DNA from: Fictibacillus fluitans
GTDB taxonomy: Bacteria > Bacillota > Bacilli > Bacillales > Fictibacillaceae
Direction of reading: 5' to 3'
DNA length: 64,000 nucleotides
Assembly (NCBI RefSeq): GCF_030418125.1
Contig: NZ_JAUHTR010000015.1
Span: 1 to 64,000 of the forward strand
The notes beneath the pieces are model-generated. The model ran no database searches. It was given only the letters and a program-made list of their open reading frames with translations, and was not told the DNA's origin. Every line of letters starts with the position of its first letter. Positions within the stretch are counted from its first letter, which is position 1. Below are positions 16,545 through 25,558 of this stretch, one piece after another. A program made the position numbers and the translations under genes.

Positions 16545-17810
16545 ATGCTGACAGAAAAACTCCTTTTACACGTGTTGATGGTACTCGCCCCCGTTTTAAG
16601 TTACGGCTTCTTTTTTGAAAAAAAGCAGTTTTCCTCGTCTCCTTATCTTTGGGGAGCACTGCAAAGCATTTGTGCGGCTTTTTGTATGATCTTCGCGTAT
16701 GAGGAAGGGGGCCTTTATTGGGATTTGCGTTATGTAGCGTTGATCCTTGCCTATTTATACGGAGGTAAAGTTTCAGGAGGGATGGTTTTAGTAACCATTC
16801 TCGTTTGCCGTACAGCTCTTGGCGGAGAAGCTTTGTTATTTGCTTTGGCAGGAATAATATTGGCTGCCTTGATTCCTTTTTGGTTTAGTAGTACTTTCAG
16901 GAACTACCCTCCATACAAACGGGTGAAGATAGCCATGCTGGTGGGTGTATGGCCGACTGTTGTACAAATCTTTATCCTTTTGTCCTACACCGCGTATTCG
17001 GGTGAAATCAACAGCATGATGATGGATTCGGTCTATCGTGTGCTGTCCTTTGGCATTATTGGCGTCCTCGGGGTGGGGACGGCGGCCCGTCTGAATGAAT
17101 TAATTATTGAACGTACTCTTATGAAGCGGGAGATTGAGAAGGCCGAAAAGCTGAACACCATGGGTGAGCTGGCAGCCTCAATCGCTCATGAAGTAAGAAA
17201 CCCGCTTACAGTTGTGAAAGGTTTTCTTCAGCTTATGCAAAAAGACGACAAGGATCATCATTTTTCTTATATTCCCCTTGTGTTAAGCGAGCTGGGAAGG
17301 GCAGAGGTGATTATTAATGATTATTTGAATTTCGCCAAACCCGAGTTTAAGAAGCTTGTGCGTTTCTCTTTATCTCAAATTCTTTCAGAGGTATGCATGC
17401 TTTTGAATGCCCTGGCAGTAAAGCAGGGAGTGGAGCTGAAATGGGAAGGGACGGAAGAGGCTTTCCTCTTTACTGACCGGAACCAGCTGAAACAGGCACT
17501 CGTTAACGTGATAAAAAATGCGATTGAGGCCACTCCCGGCGGAGGAACCGTTACCGTGTCACTCTCTTTATCCGGCGACCGGGCGGTTGTTTCAGTTGCT
17601 GATACAGGAAAAGGCATGACACCCGAACAGCTGTCACGCATCGGTACTCTGTTTTATACAACAAAAGAGAAAGGGACAGGGCTTGGAACCACGGTTTCAG
17701 TTAAAATTATTGAGTCCATGCAGGGGAAGATCTCGTTCAAAAGCGAAACCGGAAAGGGAACTGAAGTCACTCTCAGTCTTCCGCTCCACAAAAAGATGAA
17801 TATCAATTAA
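16545..17810 (+). CDS. Membrane sensor histidine kinase, KinB/5TMR-LYT type
   Basis: A 421-residue kinase. About five to six membrane helices fill residues 1-180, in the style of LytS/5TMR sensors, with no extracellular sensor domain. The transmitter follows: H215 in SIAHEVRNPLTVVKGFLQLM, N-box NVIKNAIEA, G1 DTGKGM and G2 GTGLGTT. No response regulator lies next to it, which fits an orphan kinase feeding the sporulation phosphorelay; its H-box closely resembles sporulation kinases. ATG 16545 follows AGGAG by 8 bases; the frame extends to 16449 without a ribosome site. Confidence 0.8.
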   Translation: MLTEKLLLHVLMVLAPVLSYGFFFEKKQFSSSPYLWGALQSICAAFCMIFAYEEGGLYWDLRYVALILAYLYGGKVSGGMVLVTILVCRTALGGEALLFALAGIILAALIPFWFSSTFRNYPPYKRVKIAMLVGVWPTVVQIFILLSYTAYSGEINSMMMDSVYRVLSFGIIGVLGVGTAARLNELIIERTLMKREIEKAEKLNTMGELAASIAHEVRNPLTVVKGFLQLMQKDDKDHHFSYIPLVLSELGRAEVIINDYLNFAKPEFKKLVRFSLSQILSEVCMLLNALAVKQGVELKWEGTEEAFLFTDRNQLKQALVNVIKNAIEATPGGGTVTVSLSLSGDRAVVSVADTGKGMTPEQLSRIGTLFYTTKEKGTGLGTTVSVKIIESMQGKISFKSETGKGTEVTLSLPLHKKMNIN

Positions 17811-17865
17811 TAATCGTTATATTCTGTTAAACTGTTCATAAGAGAACTTATGGAATGGTGATAAC

Positions 17866-20154
17866 ATGCCGGACATTGTAAAAGTCTCCGTTCGGGGACT
17901 GGTCGAATATGTGTACAGAAGCGGCAGTATCGACTCCCGCTTCCGCTCGGTGAGCACGATGACCGAGGGCACAAAAGCGCATCAAAAAATACAAAAAACT
18001 TATGCCGACAATGATCAAAAAGAAGTGTTTGTCCAGACTGAGGTGGTACGGGATCAGCTTGCATTCGTTATCGAAGGGCGCTGTGACGGACTGCTCTTTT
18101 CCGAGGGCAATGTCACCGTAGAAGAAATCAAGTCCACGTCCCGTGATTTGCAATGGATTGAAGAAGATACCTATCCTGTCCATTGGGCACAGGCCAAGGT
18201 GTATGCGTGTATCTATGCTGCTGACCATGACCTGGATTCGATGGATGTGCAGCTCACCTATATGCAGGTGGAAACAGAGGAAAAGAAGCGATTTAAAAAG
18301 ACTTTTACTCAAAGCGAGCTGTCTGATTTTTTAACCGAAACGGTGGACAAGTATGTCCCTTATGCGCAGCTGATGGTTCACCACCGCCAGGAGCGTGACC
18401 GGAGCATCAGGGAGCTGCCGTTTCCGTTTGACACCTACCGGGAAGGGCAGCGGAAACTGGCCGGAGCCGTCTACACAACGATTATGGAGGAGAAAAACCT
18501 GTTTGCCCAGGCGCCCACAGGCATTGGGAAAACAATGTCCACCATGTTTCCGGCTGTAAAAGCAATCGGTGAAAATCTTCTGCAGCGCTTTTTTTATCTC
18601 ACGGCTAAAACCATTACAAGAGAGGCGGCCGAAGAAGCGCTAATGCTTATGCAAAAAAAGGGGCTTCAACTGCATACCGTCACACTGACTGCCAAGGAAA
18701 AAATGTGCTTGAAGGATAAAACCATCTGCCAGAAGGATTATTGTGAATTTGCAGAAGGCTATTATGACCGCGTAAACGGGGCCGTTTTGGATATTCTGGC
18801 CAATGAGACGGTTATTCACCGCAGTGTGATCCAGAAATATGCGCTTAAGCACAGGCTCTGTCCGTTTGAGTTTTCACTCGACCTTGCCTATGGAGCTGAT
18901 GCGGTGATCTGCGACTACAACTATGTGTTTGATCCGAGGGTATCGCTCAAACGGTTCTTTGAGGAACAGAAAAAACAGAGCGCTCTGCTTATAGATGAGG
19001 CACATAATCTTGTTGACCGCGGCCGCTCCATGTTTTCGGCAGAACTGTACAAATCAGCGTTTCTTCAGGTATCCAGAGAATTTAAGGGAAGAAACAGTGA
19101 GCTGCAAAAAGCGGCCAAGGCTGTTAATGATTTTGGTCTGGCTTTGAAAAAACAATGTGGTGAAGAAAGAAGTTTGGTAAAGGAAGAGATGCCCGAAGAG
19201 CTTATTGAACTTCTGGAACATTTTGTTGTAACGGCTGAAAGCGAACTGCTTCGCCAGGAAGAGGGAGAAAGCCAGCAGCTTCTTCTTGATACGTATTTTA
19301 CCGCGCAAAGCTTTATCCGCATTTCCAAACTGTATGATGAACGGTATGTCACCTATGTGGAATATGTGAGGAGCGAGGTGAAGATCAAGATGTTCTGTCT
19401 TGATCCGTCAGTGCTGCTTCAGCAGATGAGCAAAGGCTACCGTTCAAGCATCTATTTTTCGGCCACGTTCACACCAATTGATTATTACAAGGATATGATC
19501 GGTTTTCGGGAAGACGATTATGCCCTGGCGATTCCATCTCCTTTTGACCCTGAGCAGCTGGAGGTTTATATCCAGCCGTTGTCCACCCGGTACAGGGACA
19601 GGGAAAGTACGAAAGAGCCGATTGCAGAGATGATTGCCAGCGTGACCGGAAAAAACAAAGGAAATTTTCTTGTGTTTTTCCCTTCCTATCAATATATGAA
19701 TGACGTTTATGAACAGTTTCAGAATCTTGATGTGGCTGAGCAGTCCATCGTACAGTCCCCCGGCATGACAGAGGAAGAGCGGGAAGGCTTTCTACAATCC
19801 TTTCAAGCAGGCACAGACGGAACACTGGTCGGCTTTGCCGTGATGGGCGGCATCTTTTCAGAAGGAGTCGATCTTGTCGGCGACCGTTTAAACGGTGTCA
19901 TTGTGGTTGGAGTCGGGCTTCCTCAGCTAGGGCTTGAGAGGAATATTATAAAAGACTATTTTTCTTCGCGGAGGAAGAATGGCTATAATTATTCCTATGT
20001 GTTTCCAGGCATCAATAAAGTGCTGCAAGCCGGCGGCAGGCTGATCCGTTCGGAGAGCGACCATGGGGTCATCGTGCTTGTCGACGACCGGTTTTTAACC
20101 AGGCAGTATCAGTCGCTCCTGCCTATTGAGTGGAAACATTTCACCGTCATATAA
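17866..20154 (+). CDS. XPD/DinG-like Fe-S helicase with N-terminal Cas4/RecB-like nuclease domain
   Basis: A 762-residue DNA helicase of superfamily 2. Residues ~1-170 look like a PD-(D/E)xK nuclease: D74 in EGRCDG and E87-x-K89 in VEEIKST. The helicase starts with a QxxR-type GQRKLAG, Walker A APTGIGKT (~218), an Fe-S cluster domain with C281, C288, C293 and C332, a DEAH box, and motif VI near GGRLIRSESD. It is predicted to open and possibly cut damaged or flapped DNA. No partner gene is adjacent. The nuclease core looks intact, unlike pure DinG. Confidence 0.82.
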   Translation: MPDIVKVSVRGLVEYVYRSGSIDSRFRSVSTMTEGTKAHQKIQKTYADNDQKEVFVQTEVVRDQLAFVIEGRCDGLLFSEGNVTVEEIKSTSRDLQWIEEDTYPVHWAQAKVYACIYAADHDLDSMDVQLTYMQVETEEKKRFKKTFTQSELSDFLTETVDKYVPYAQLMVHHRQERDRSIRELPFPFDTYREGQRKLAGAVYTTIMEEKNLFAQAPTGIGKTMSTMFPAVKAIGENLLQRFFYLTAKTITREAAEEALMLMQKKGLQLHTVTLTAKEKMCLKDKTICQKDYCEFAEGYYDRVNGAVLDILANETVIHRSVIQKYALKHRLCPFEFSLDLAYGADAVICDYNYVFDPRVSLKRFFEEQKKQSALLIDEAHNLVDRGRSMFSAELYKSAFLQVSREFKGRNSELQKAAKAVNDFGLALKKQCGEERSLVKEEMPEELIELLEHFVVTAESELLRQEEGESQQLLLDTYFTAQSFIRISKLYDERYVTYVEYVRSEVKIKMFCLDPSVLLQQMSKGYRSSIYFSATFTPIDYYKDMIGFREDDYALAIPSPFDPEQLEVYIQPLSTRYRDRESTKEPIAEMIASVTGKNKGNFLVFFPSYQYMNDVYEQFQNLDVAEQSIVQSPGMTEEEREGFLQSFQAGTDGTLVGFAVMGGIFSEGVDLVGDRLNGVIVVGVGLPQLGLERNIIKDYFSSRRKNGYNYSYVFPGINKVLQAGGRLIRSESDHGVIVLVDDRFLTRQYQSLLPIEWKHFTVI

Positions 20155-20159
20155 AAAGG

Positions 20160-20206
20160 AAAAGCAGCAGCACAGCGGGAACATTCCGCTGCGCTGCTGC
20201 TTTGTT
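20160..20206. terminator. Bidirectional terminator between helicase and M14 peptidase genes
   Basis: AAAGCAGCAGC...CAGCGG pairs with CCGCTG...GCTGCTGCTTT: a very long GC-rich stem between convergent genes. The T-rich side serves the plus strand; A-rich start serves the minus strand. Confidence 0.8.
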
Positions 20207-21882
20207 TATTTCACATTCAGTTTTTTATCGCTCATGTAGCGGTAGACCGGGATTTCGTCTCCTTTTTCAACCGGCAAAAAGTTAAAGGTAACATAACTGT
20301 CCACCGATTCGGGTTCAAGAGCCAGGGAGATAAAGTTTGCTTGGGGCTGTGCCATGCTGAAAACATAGCTTCCGGCCGGGAACGGATGAACATGTTCCTT
20401 TACCTCGGTGGTTACTTTATTGGTATAATGGCCGTTTTCAAGTTCCGTAGAAACAACTTTATCGGTCACTTTGTAGCTCTCAACAGAAAGGGAGGCCGGC
20501 TTTTTCAGCTTTTCCACTTTCACACCGAGAACAGAAAGCTTATTCGCAACATCATGATACGCTGGCGGCATGATATACGCTGTTGGGCGTTCTCTCTCAA
20601 GCGTTGGAAACGCATCAGTGGAGTCCTCCCAGATGATCGGGATGTCCGTTTTTTTCGCAGTGGCAAGGTCCACGACCTTCAGTTTCTGGTCCGGTACCCG
20701 TTTGTTTTCACTGGTAACCACTACGTTATCCTGATCGTTGGTTGTTTTCCCTTTTGCAACTACTTCCTGACGGGCATTGTTGACCAGCTTTTTCACTTTT
20801 GCGCCATTACCGGCCGTTACTTTGATGAAATATTGCTGTGCCATGGTCTGTGCATAGACACGGCGGTCAAAATCAGCACGGCCGATGTTAATTCCCCTTG
20901 TTTCAATGAGGAAGGTCATCGTATTTTTCAGGCCGAGTGCATTTCTTCCGATTCGGGTTTCTGTGCTGCCTTCCGTGGCAACGAGGTCACTGCCTTCGGT
21001 CGCCAGCGTATAGTACGGATGATGGGATAAATTTTTTTCATCGAGTCCTTTATTCACATTCTTCAGGAGAAGATTGTCAGATGCTTTTCTCAGGCTCTGC
21101 GGAATATTCAAGTTCTTTGCAGATGAAATCAGCAGGTCGAATGAAGGAAGTGATCCGCTTTCGCCAAACTTTTTAAGCGGGCTGGAATTCACCGTATATT
21201 CGTGTGTATCAAGCACAACGTCCGGCTGATATTCATTGATTGCCTTATGTATGGCCTGAACTTCCGGATATTCCACTTTCATGTAGTCCCGGTTGGCATC
21301 CAGATTGGTGGCGATATACCGTTTGAAGTAGTAGGAACCATCCGGGTTGACGCGCGGCATGATCGCAATATTTACTTTATCAAGAACATTTCCCATTTTG
21401 CCCTGTGCGAGCTTTTGAGCAGTGACAAGCACGGACTCACCGGCGGCTGGTTCGTTGCCGTGAATTTGCCCCTGAATCCAGATCAGCGGCTTCTTTTTGT
21501 TCGTTTTTATTGTGTCGGGATTGTCGTTGCTGAAGAGAAGCAATGGAAGCTTTCGTCCTTCAAGGGAACTGCCGATGGTGGTTAAGGAGACATTCTTGTA
21601 CTTACGGTCCAGTTTTTTGATGAACGACATCATTTCTTCCTGGGAAGTGAAAGGCAGCCTTCCTTTTTCAAAGGCAGGAGTAGAAAAACTTTCGCTGGGC
21701 TTTGGGAACAGGTACGAAATGTTATCTGGCTGAATATAACTTGGCCCGTTGCCATAGTAGGGAGTGAACGGATCCGAAGCTTCAGCAGCGGCCGCCTTTT
21801 CGGTGTGAGATGCAGGGGCTGAGATGCCGGCTGCAAGGGCAAGAGCCAGTACGAAAGAAGTGGAACGCAGGACTTTTTTCAT
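20206..21882 (-). CDS. Secreted M14 zinc carboxypeptidase family protein
   Basis: A 558-residue exported metallopeptidase. A signal peptide (KKVLRSTSFVLALALAAG..., cut around residue 30) is followed by an M14 domain: H141 and E144 in the HGNEPAAGES zinc motif, NRDYMK, third zinc ligand His in LDTHEYTV, and catalytic Glu in FLIETRGI. About 200 C-terminal residues form a separate, probably beta-rich part. It would trim amino acids or process peptides/peptidoglycan-type substrates outside the cell. ATG follows AGGAGGT. It fits the set of secreted scavenging enzymes in this window. Confidence 0.85.
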   Translation of the reverse strand: MKKVLRSTSFVLALALAAGISAPASHTEKAAAAEASDPFTPYYGNGPSYIQPDNISYLFPKPSESFSTPAFEKGRLPFTSQEEMMSFIKKLDRKYKNVSLTTIGSSLEGRKLPLLLFSNDNPDTIKTNKKKPLIWIQGQIHGNEPAAGESVLVTAQKLAQGKMGNVLDKVNIAIMPRVNPDGSYYFKRYIATNLDANRDYMKVEYPEVQAIHKAINEYQPDVVLDTHEYTVNSSPLKKFGESGSLPSFDLLISSAKNLNIPQSLRKASDNLLLKNVNKGLDEKNLSHHPYYTLATEGSDLVATEGSTETRIGRNALGLKNTMTFLIETRGINIGRADFDRRVYAQTMAQQYFIKVTAGNGAKVKKLVNNARQEVVAKGKTTNDQDNVVVTSENKRVPDQKLKVVDLATAKKTDIPIIWEDSTDAFPTLERERPTAYIMPPAYHDVANKLSVLGVKVEKLKKPASLSVESYKVTDKVVSTELENGHYTNKVTTEVKEHVHPFPAGSYVFSMAQPQANFISLALEPESVDSYVTFNFLPVEKGDEIPVYRYMSDKKLNVK

Positions 21883-22103
21883 AAAAAAACCTCCTGTTAA
21901 GTTGTTTGATTATTCAATCTATAACATAGTTTTTGTGGTTGTTAAACCGAATACACCCAATTATAAGTAAAACAGGAGTAATTTACCAAACAAAGAGTGA
22001 ATTTTGAGAGAAGCTGAGTGATTTGGCCCAGGAGGGCTGACAGGTGGTATGGACCTTGTATAATGCGAACAATCAGACATCTATGGTTATTCTTTCCCTA
22101 ACA

Positions 22104-22112
22104 TGGTATAAT
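22104..22112 (+). promoter_or_regulatory. Extended -10 promoter of pheA
   Basis: TGGTATAAT (TG-n-TATAAT) about 50 bases before the ATG, without a good -35. A second TATAAT lies at 22059-22064. I looked for a T-box consensus here and did not find one. Confidence 0.5.
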
Positions 22113-22160
22113 CCTCAGAAAAGTTTCCGTAAATGAAACATTAAAAGAGGAGTTTTGGCA

Positions 22161-22985
22161 ATGAAAGTGGCATATTTGGGGCCTCATGGCACATTTTCCG
22201 AGGAAGCAGCGCATCGTTATTTTAAAGACCAGAATGTGGAATGGCATATGTGTGATTCGGTGCCTGAAGTGCTGGAGGCAGTTGGGGACGGACTGGCAGA
22301 TTGGGGCATTGCACCCATTGAAAATGCAATAGAAGGAACTATCAACATGACTGTGGACAGCTTGCTGGTAAATGATTTATATATCAGGGGCGAAGTCATT
22401 CTTCCCGTTTCTCTTCATTTACTTGGCACGGAAGGTACACAGGAGGAGGATATACAGGAGGTTTGGTCGATTCCACCGGCTCTTGCGCAATGCAGGGAAT
22501 ACATACGAAGTCTGAAGGTAAAAACACGGCACTTTGACAGCACGGCTTCTGCAGCAGCAGCGATTCGCGAAGCTGGGCGGAGTGATGTGGCTGCAGTGGC
22601 ATCCGCATATGCAGGGGATTTGTTCGGTTTGGTGAAAGTGCGCCAAAATATTGAAGAAAGCTATGAAAATCAGACGCGTTTTGTAGTCGTGACCAAGGAC
22701 AAGAAAGCGCCGTCTGATGCTAAGAAAACGATGCTCCAGGTAATTCCGAGCGATGAATATACGGGGGTGCTGTCTTCTATACTGAATGTCTTCTCGGCAT
22801 TGAATGTCAATCTGACCTGGATTGAATCACGGCCTACCAAAAAGAAGCTTGGGGCCTATCAATTCTTCTTGGAGGCGGGATTTGGAATTCAGGATCCATT
22901 GATCGAAAAAGCGGTTGCTGTTTTGCAAACCTATGGACACGAAGTCAATATTCTGGGCAGCTTCACTGCCACAAAGCTGGATTAG
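22161..22985 (+). CDS. pheA: Prephenate dehydratase
   Basis: Converts prephenate to phenylpyruvate in phenylalanine synthesis. The 274-residue protein has YLGPHGTFSEEAA at the N-terminus, the ENAIEGTIN loop, the catalytic TRF triplet in NQTRFVVV (~175), and an ACT regulatory domain with ESRPTKKKLGAYQFF that binds Phe. ATG 22161 follows AGAGGAG. It is 10 bases upstream of the DUF1835 gene, so they form an operon. Confidence 0.93.
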   Translation: MKVAYLGPHGTFSEEAAHRYFKDQNVEWHMCDSVPEVLEAVGDGLADWGIAPIENAIEGTINMTVDSLLVNDLYIRGEVILPVSLHLLGTEGTQEEDIQEVWSIPPALAQCREYIRSLKVKTRHFDSTASAAAAIREAGRSDVAAVASAYAGDLFGLVKVRQNIEESYENQTRFVVVTKDKKAPSDAKKTMLQVIPSDEYTGVLSSILNVFSALNVNLTWIESRPTKKKLGAYQFFLEAGFGIQDPLIEKAVAVLQTYGHEVNILGSFTATKLD

Positions 22986-22994
22986 GGGGATTGC

Positions 22995-23948
22995 ATGAAC
23001 GTTCATATTGTCAATGGTGACACGGTTGGAAATAAGTTGACTGATCTTGAGGGTGACATCATCATCTGGCGGGAAATGTATGACTTGGGTCCTGTTGACC
23101 CGGATATGAATGATAGATTGCTAAAGAAAAGAGCAGGATTTTTTGAAAAGAAGCTGGGCCTACCAGCTGAATTGTTTCTTAACACGTGCCGGCTGCAGGA
23201 ACAGGAGCTTCGTTCCATTCCTGCCGACGCGGACATTACGCTTTGGTTTGAGCATGACCGCTATGACCAGACCATGCTTCTCTATTTGCTGAAAACCTTG
23301 AAAGAGCTTGGATTAACCAGTCTATATATGGTGACGGCGGACGCCTATCCAGGCATCGAGCCATTTTTCGGATTGGGACAGCTGACTGCATCCCAGCTTG
23401 CGGCACTGCATAAAGACCGCGTCATCATTTCCGAAACACAGCTTCATGAGGCTGAGCTTGGCTGGAATGCTTATGCGTCTGATGACCCGAGGGATTTGAG
23501 GCACTGGCTGCTGCATGGGGAATGCAGTCTCCCTTATACAAAACGTGCGCTCCGGAGGCATCTCTCTTATTTTCCGTCAGAGAGTAATGGGTTGAACGAG
23601 GTGGAGGAGCACATTTTTCAGTTGATGCATGAGGGAATCAGCTCCTTTACTGAACTCTATCAACAGGTAAGAGCACAACGACCGGACGACGGGCTGAGCG
23701 ATTTGCATTTTGCAGCCATCCTCGATCACCTGAAGCCGCTGCTCAAACTCACGGAGGGCGAACTGCCTCGATATGACGCTGAACCAGAGGAAGCTGTTTT
23801 GGAACTGACCTATGACGGCATTGAAGTGTTAATGGAACGTGAAGACCGCTTTGACTATGCCGCAGGTGAATGGTGGCTCGGCGGTGCAGCCGTGCAGTAT
23901 GGAGAATGGCGCTGGAACGGGGGAAAAATAATCAATAAACGTACGTGA
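22995..23948 (+). CDS. DUF1835/DUF3658 protein
   Basis: A 317-residue cytosolic protein. The N-terminal half (HIVNGDTVGNKL, IIWREMYDLGPV, LWFEHDRYDQTMLL) is a DUF1835 pattern; the second half, with a helical region around 195-240, resembles DUF3658. Function is unknown in the family. It is co-transcribed with pheA (10-base gap, AGGGGGA ribosome site) and ends at a terminator, but nothing links it directly to aromatic amino-acid synthesis. Confidence 0.75.
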   Translation: MNVHIVNGDTVGNKLTDLEGDIIIWREMYDLGPVDPDMNDRLLKKRAGFFEKKLGLPAELFLNTCRLQEQELRSIPADADITLWFEHDRYDQTMLLYLLKTLKELGLTSLYMVTADAYPGIEPFFGLGQLTASQLAALHKDRVIISETQLHEAELGWNAYASDDPRDLRHWLLHGECSLPYTKRALRRHLSYFPSESNGLNEVEEHIFQLMHEGISSFTELYQQVRAQRPDDGLSDLHFAAILDHLKPLLKLTEGELPRYDAEPEEAVLELTYDGIEVLMEREDRFDYAAGEWWLGGAAVQYGEWRWNGGKIINKRT

Positions 23949-23949
23949 G

Positions 23950-23982
23950 AAAAGCCAGGATGAGAGTTCTGGCTTTTTTGCG
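23950..23982 (+). terminator. Terminator of the pheA operon
   Basis: AAAAGCCAG...CTGGCTTTTTT stem (inner loop GATGAGAGTT). The following ~220 bases to 24201 hold no supported feature; a 77-residue frame across this terminator is rejected. Confidence 0.75.
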
Positions 23983-24201
23983 TTTCAATCCATATTTGCA
24001 GTGTCAAAAGGTACGCTTTTTGATCATAAATAATTCCTTCTTTGGTAACTGTGTGAATGTTTTACAACTCTGTAAAATGGAATTAACAGAAGTCTTTTAT
24101 GATAAAACTATATTCATCGTACATGATGCTGCTATTTCAGAGGGAATTCGAACTTCAGTCAGTATGTCCAATGGATAGATTAAGGTGCGGGAGGGTTCCA
24201 T

Positions 24202-25371
24202 ATGAAAGGTAAACCGGTTAAACATGTAAAACTGGTCTTTCTTTTTTCACTTGTTTTAACGATGATCATTGGCAGTCTGGCTTTTGTTCCAACACTGAAA
24301 GCTGCAGGGGATGGCTCGGCATCATCGCCGTATACGGTGTCACAGGCAATGGCCAACCAAAGCAACACACTAAAAACGGTGCAGGGGTATGTGACAGGAC
24401 AGCCCACGGCGGCATCAACAGTGGTAACCAGTAATTATCCGAGTGATTATGCCATTGCCCTGGCAGATGCGGCCGGGGAAACAGCAACATCCAAAATGAT
24501 TTATGTTCAGGTGCCATCCTCTTATCGCAGCCAATTTGGCCTGCAGAGCAATCCCGGCCTGAAGGGCACAAAGGTAACGGTAACCGGCTATTTAACCTCC
24601 TACTTTACACATCCTGGTGTGAAAAATGTTACTTCGATGGAAACGGGAAGCGGAGGAACGCCGTCTGATCCGCCGCCAGCAGATGCGGGGTCCTATTATG
24701 ACAGTGCACAGGGAAAAACAGGGGCGGCCTTAAAGAGTGCGCTTCACGGCATTATCGATGACCATACAGAAGTTTCGTATGATGCGGTCTGGGATGCGCT
24801 CCGCCATACGGATGAAGATCCGAACAACAAAAACAATGTCAATCTTTTGTATACCGGACGTTCGCAAAGCAAAACGACCAATGGAGGCGGAGTGGACGAC
24901 TGGAACCGGGAGCATGTCTGGGCGAAATCCCATGGTGACTTTGGGACTGCGATGGGCCCTGGCACCGACCTTCATCACCTTCGCCCAACCGATGTATCGG
25001 TAAACAGCTCAAGAGGAAATCTTGATTTTGACAACGGCGGAACGGAAAATTCCGAAGCCAAAGGGAACTATTCGGACAGCGATTCGTGGGAACCGAGAAA
25101 TGCCGTTAAAGGTGATGTCGCACGGATGATTTTCTACATGGCGGTCCGCTATGAAGGCGACTCCGGTGAACCGGATCTTGAAATGAATAACAGTGTCAGC
25201 AATGGAACAGCTCCCTATATTGGCAAAATGTCTGTTCTGCTGCAATGGAACCAGCAGGATCCGGTGGACAGTTTTGAACGCCACCGCAACGAAGTTATTT
25301 ATAATGATTATCAGAATAACCGCAATCCGTTCATCGATCATCCCGAATATGCGGCTGCCATCTGGCAGTAA
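24202..25371 (+). CDS. Secreted endonuclease I family nuclease with N-terminal OB-fold domain
   Basis: An exported non-specific nuclease of 389 residues, related to B. subtilis BsnA/YurI. Signal peptide (KHVKLVFLFSLVLTMIIG, cut near ALKAAG ~34), then a ~110-residue OB-like domain (VSQAMANQSNTLKTVQGYVTG..., DUF6359 type), a Pro/Gly/Ser linker, and the catalytic domain with DDWNREHVWAKSHG (H238) and DLHHLRPTD. The extra OB domain makes it longer than BsnA and may hold nucleic acid. Likely used for DNA/RNA scavenging. Monocistronic with a strong terminator. Confidence 0.85.
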   Translation: MKGKPVKHVKLVFLFSLVLTMIIGSLAFVPTLKAAGDGSASSPYTVSQAMANQSNTLKTVQGYVTGQPTAASTVVTSNYPSDYAIALADAAGETATSKMIYVQVPSSYRSQFGLQSNPGLKGTKVTVTGYLTSYFTHPGVKNVTSMETGSGGTPSDPPPADAGSYYDSAQGKTGAALKSALHGIIDDHTEVSYDAVWDALRHTDEDPNNKNNVNLLYTGRSQSKTTNGGGVDDWNREHVWAKSHGDFGTAMGPGTDLHHLRPTDVSVNSSRGNLDFDNGGTENSEAKGNYSDSDSWEPRNAVKGDVARMIFYMAVRYEGDSGEPDLEMNNSVSNGTAPYIGKMSVLLQWNQQDPVDSFERHRNEVIYNDYQNNRNPFIDHPEYAAAIWQ

Positions 25372-25376
25372 GGAGC

Positions 25377-25404
25377 AGGCTCACCCGTGTGAGCCTTTTT
25401 TTAT
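25377..25404 (+). terminator. Terminator after the nuclease gene
   Basis: AGGCTCAC/GTGAGCCT stem, CCGT loop, run of seven T. Confidence 0.85.
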
Positions 25405-25558
25405 TTAGGCCAAAGGTAACGTTTTGACAAAAAGAATGGTAACAAGTTCCTGTTTTATCCATTTTTGATTAACGGCTGCTAATTAGCTCCTTCTTTTACG
25501 TTATGATGAAGATACAACAAAGTCAGTCATTTTTTATAAAAAAGGAGGAGATTGATAG

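Noticed and set aside
21950-22160. T-box leader of pheA
   Set aside because: The AGGGUGGNACCGCG segment and specifier stem are absent; AGGTGGTATGGACC is only a partial resemblance.
23945-24178. 77-residue frame after the DUF1835 gene
   Set aside because: Runs through a terminator hairpin, no ribosome site, no similarity to anything I know.
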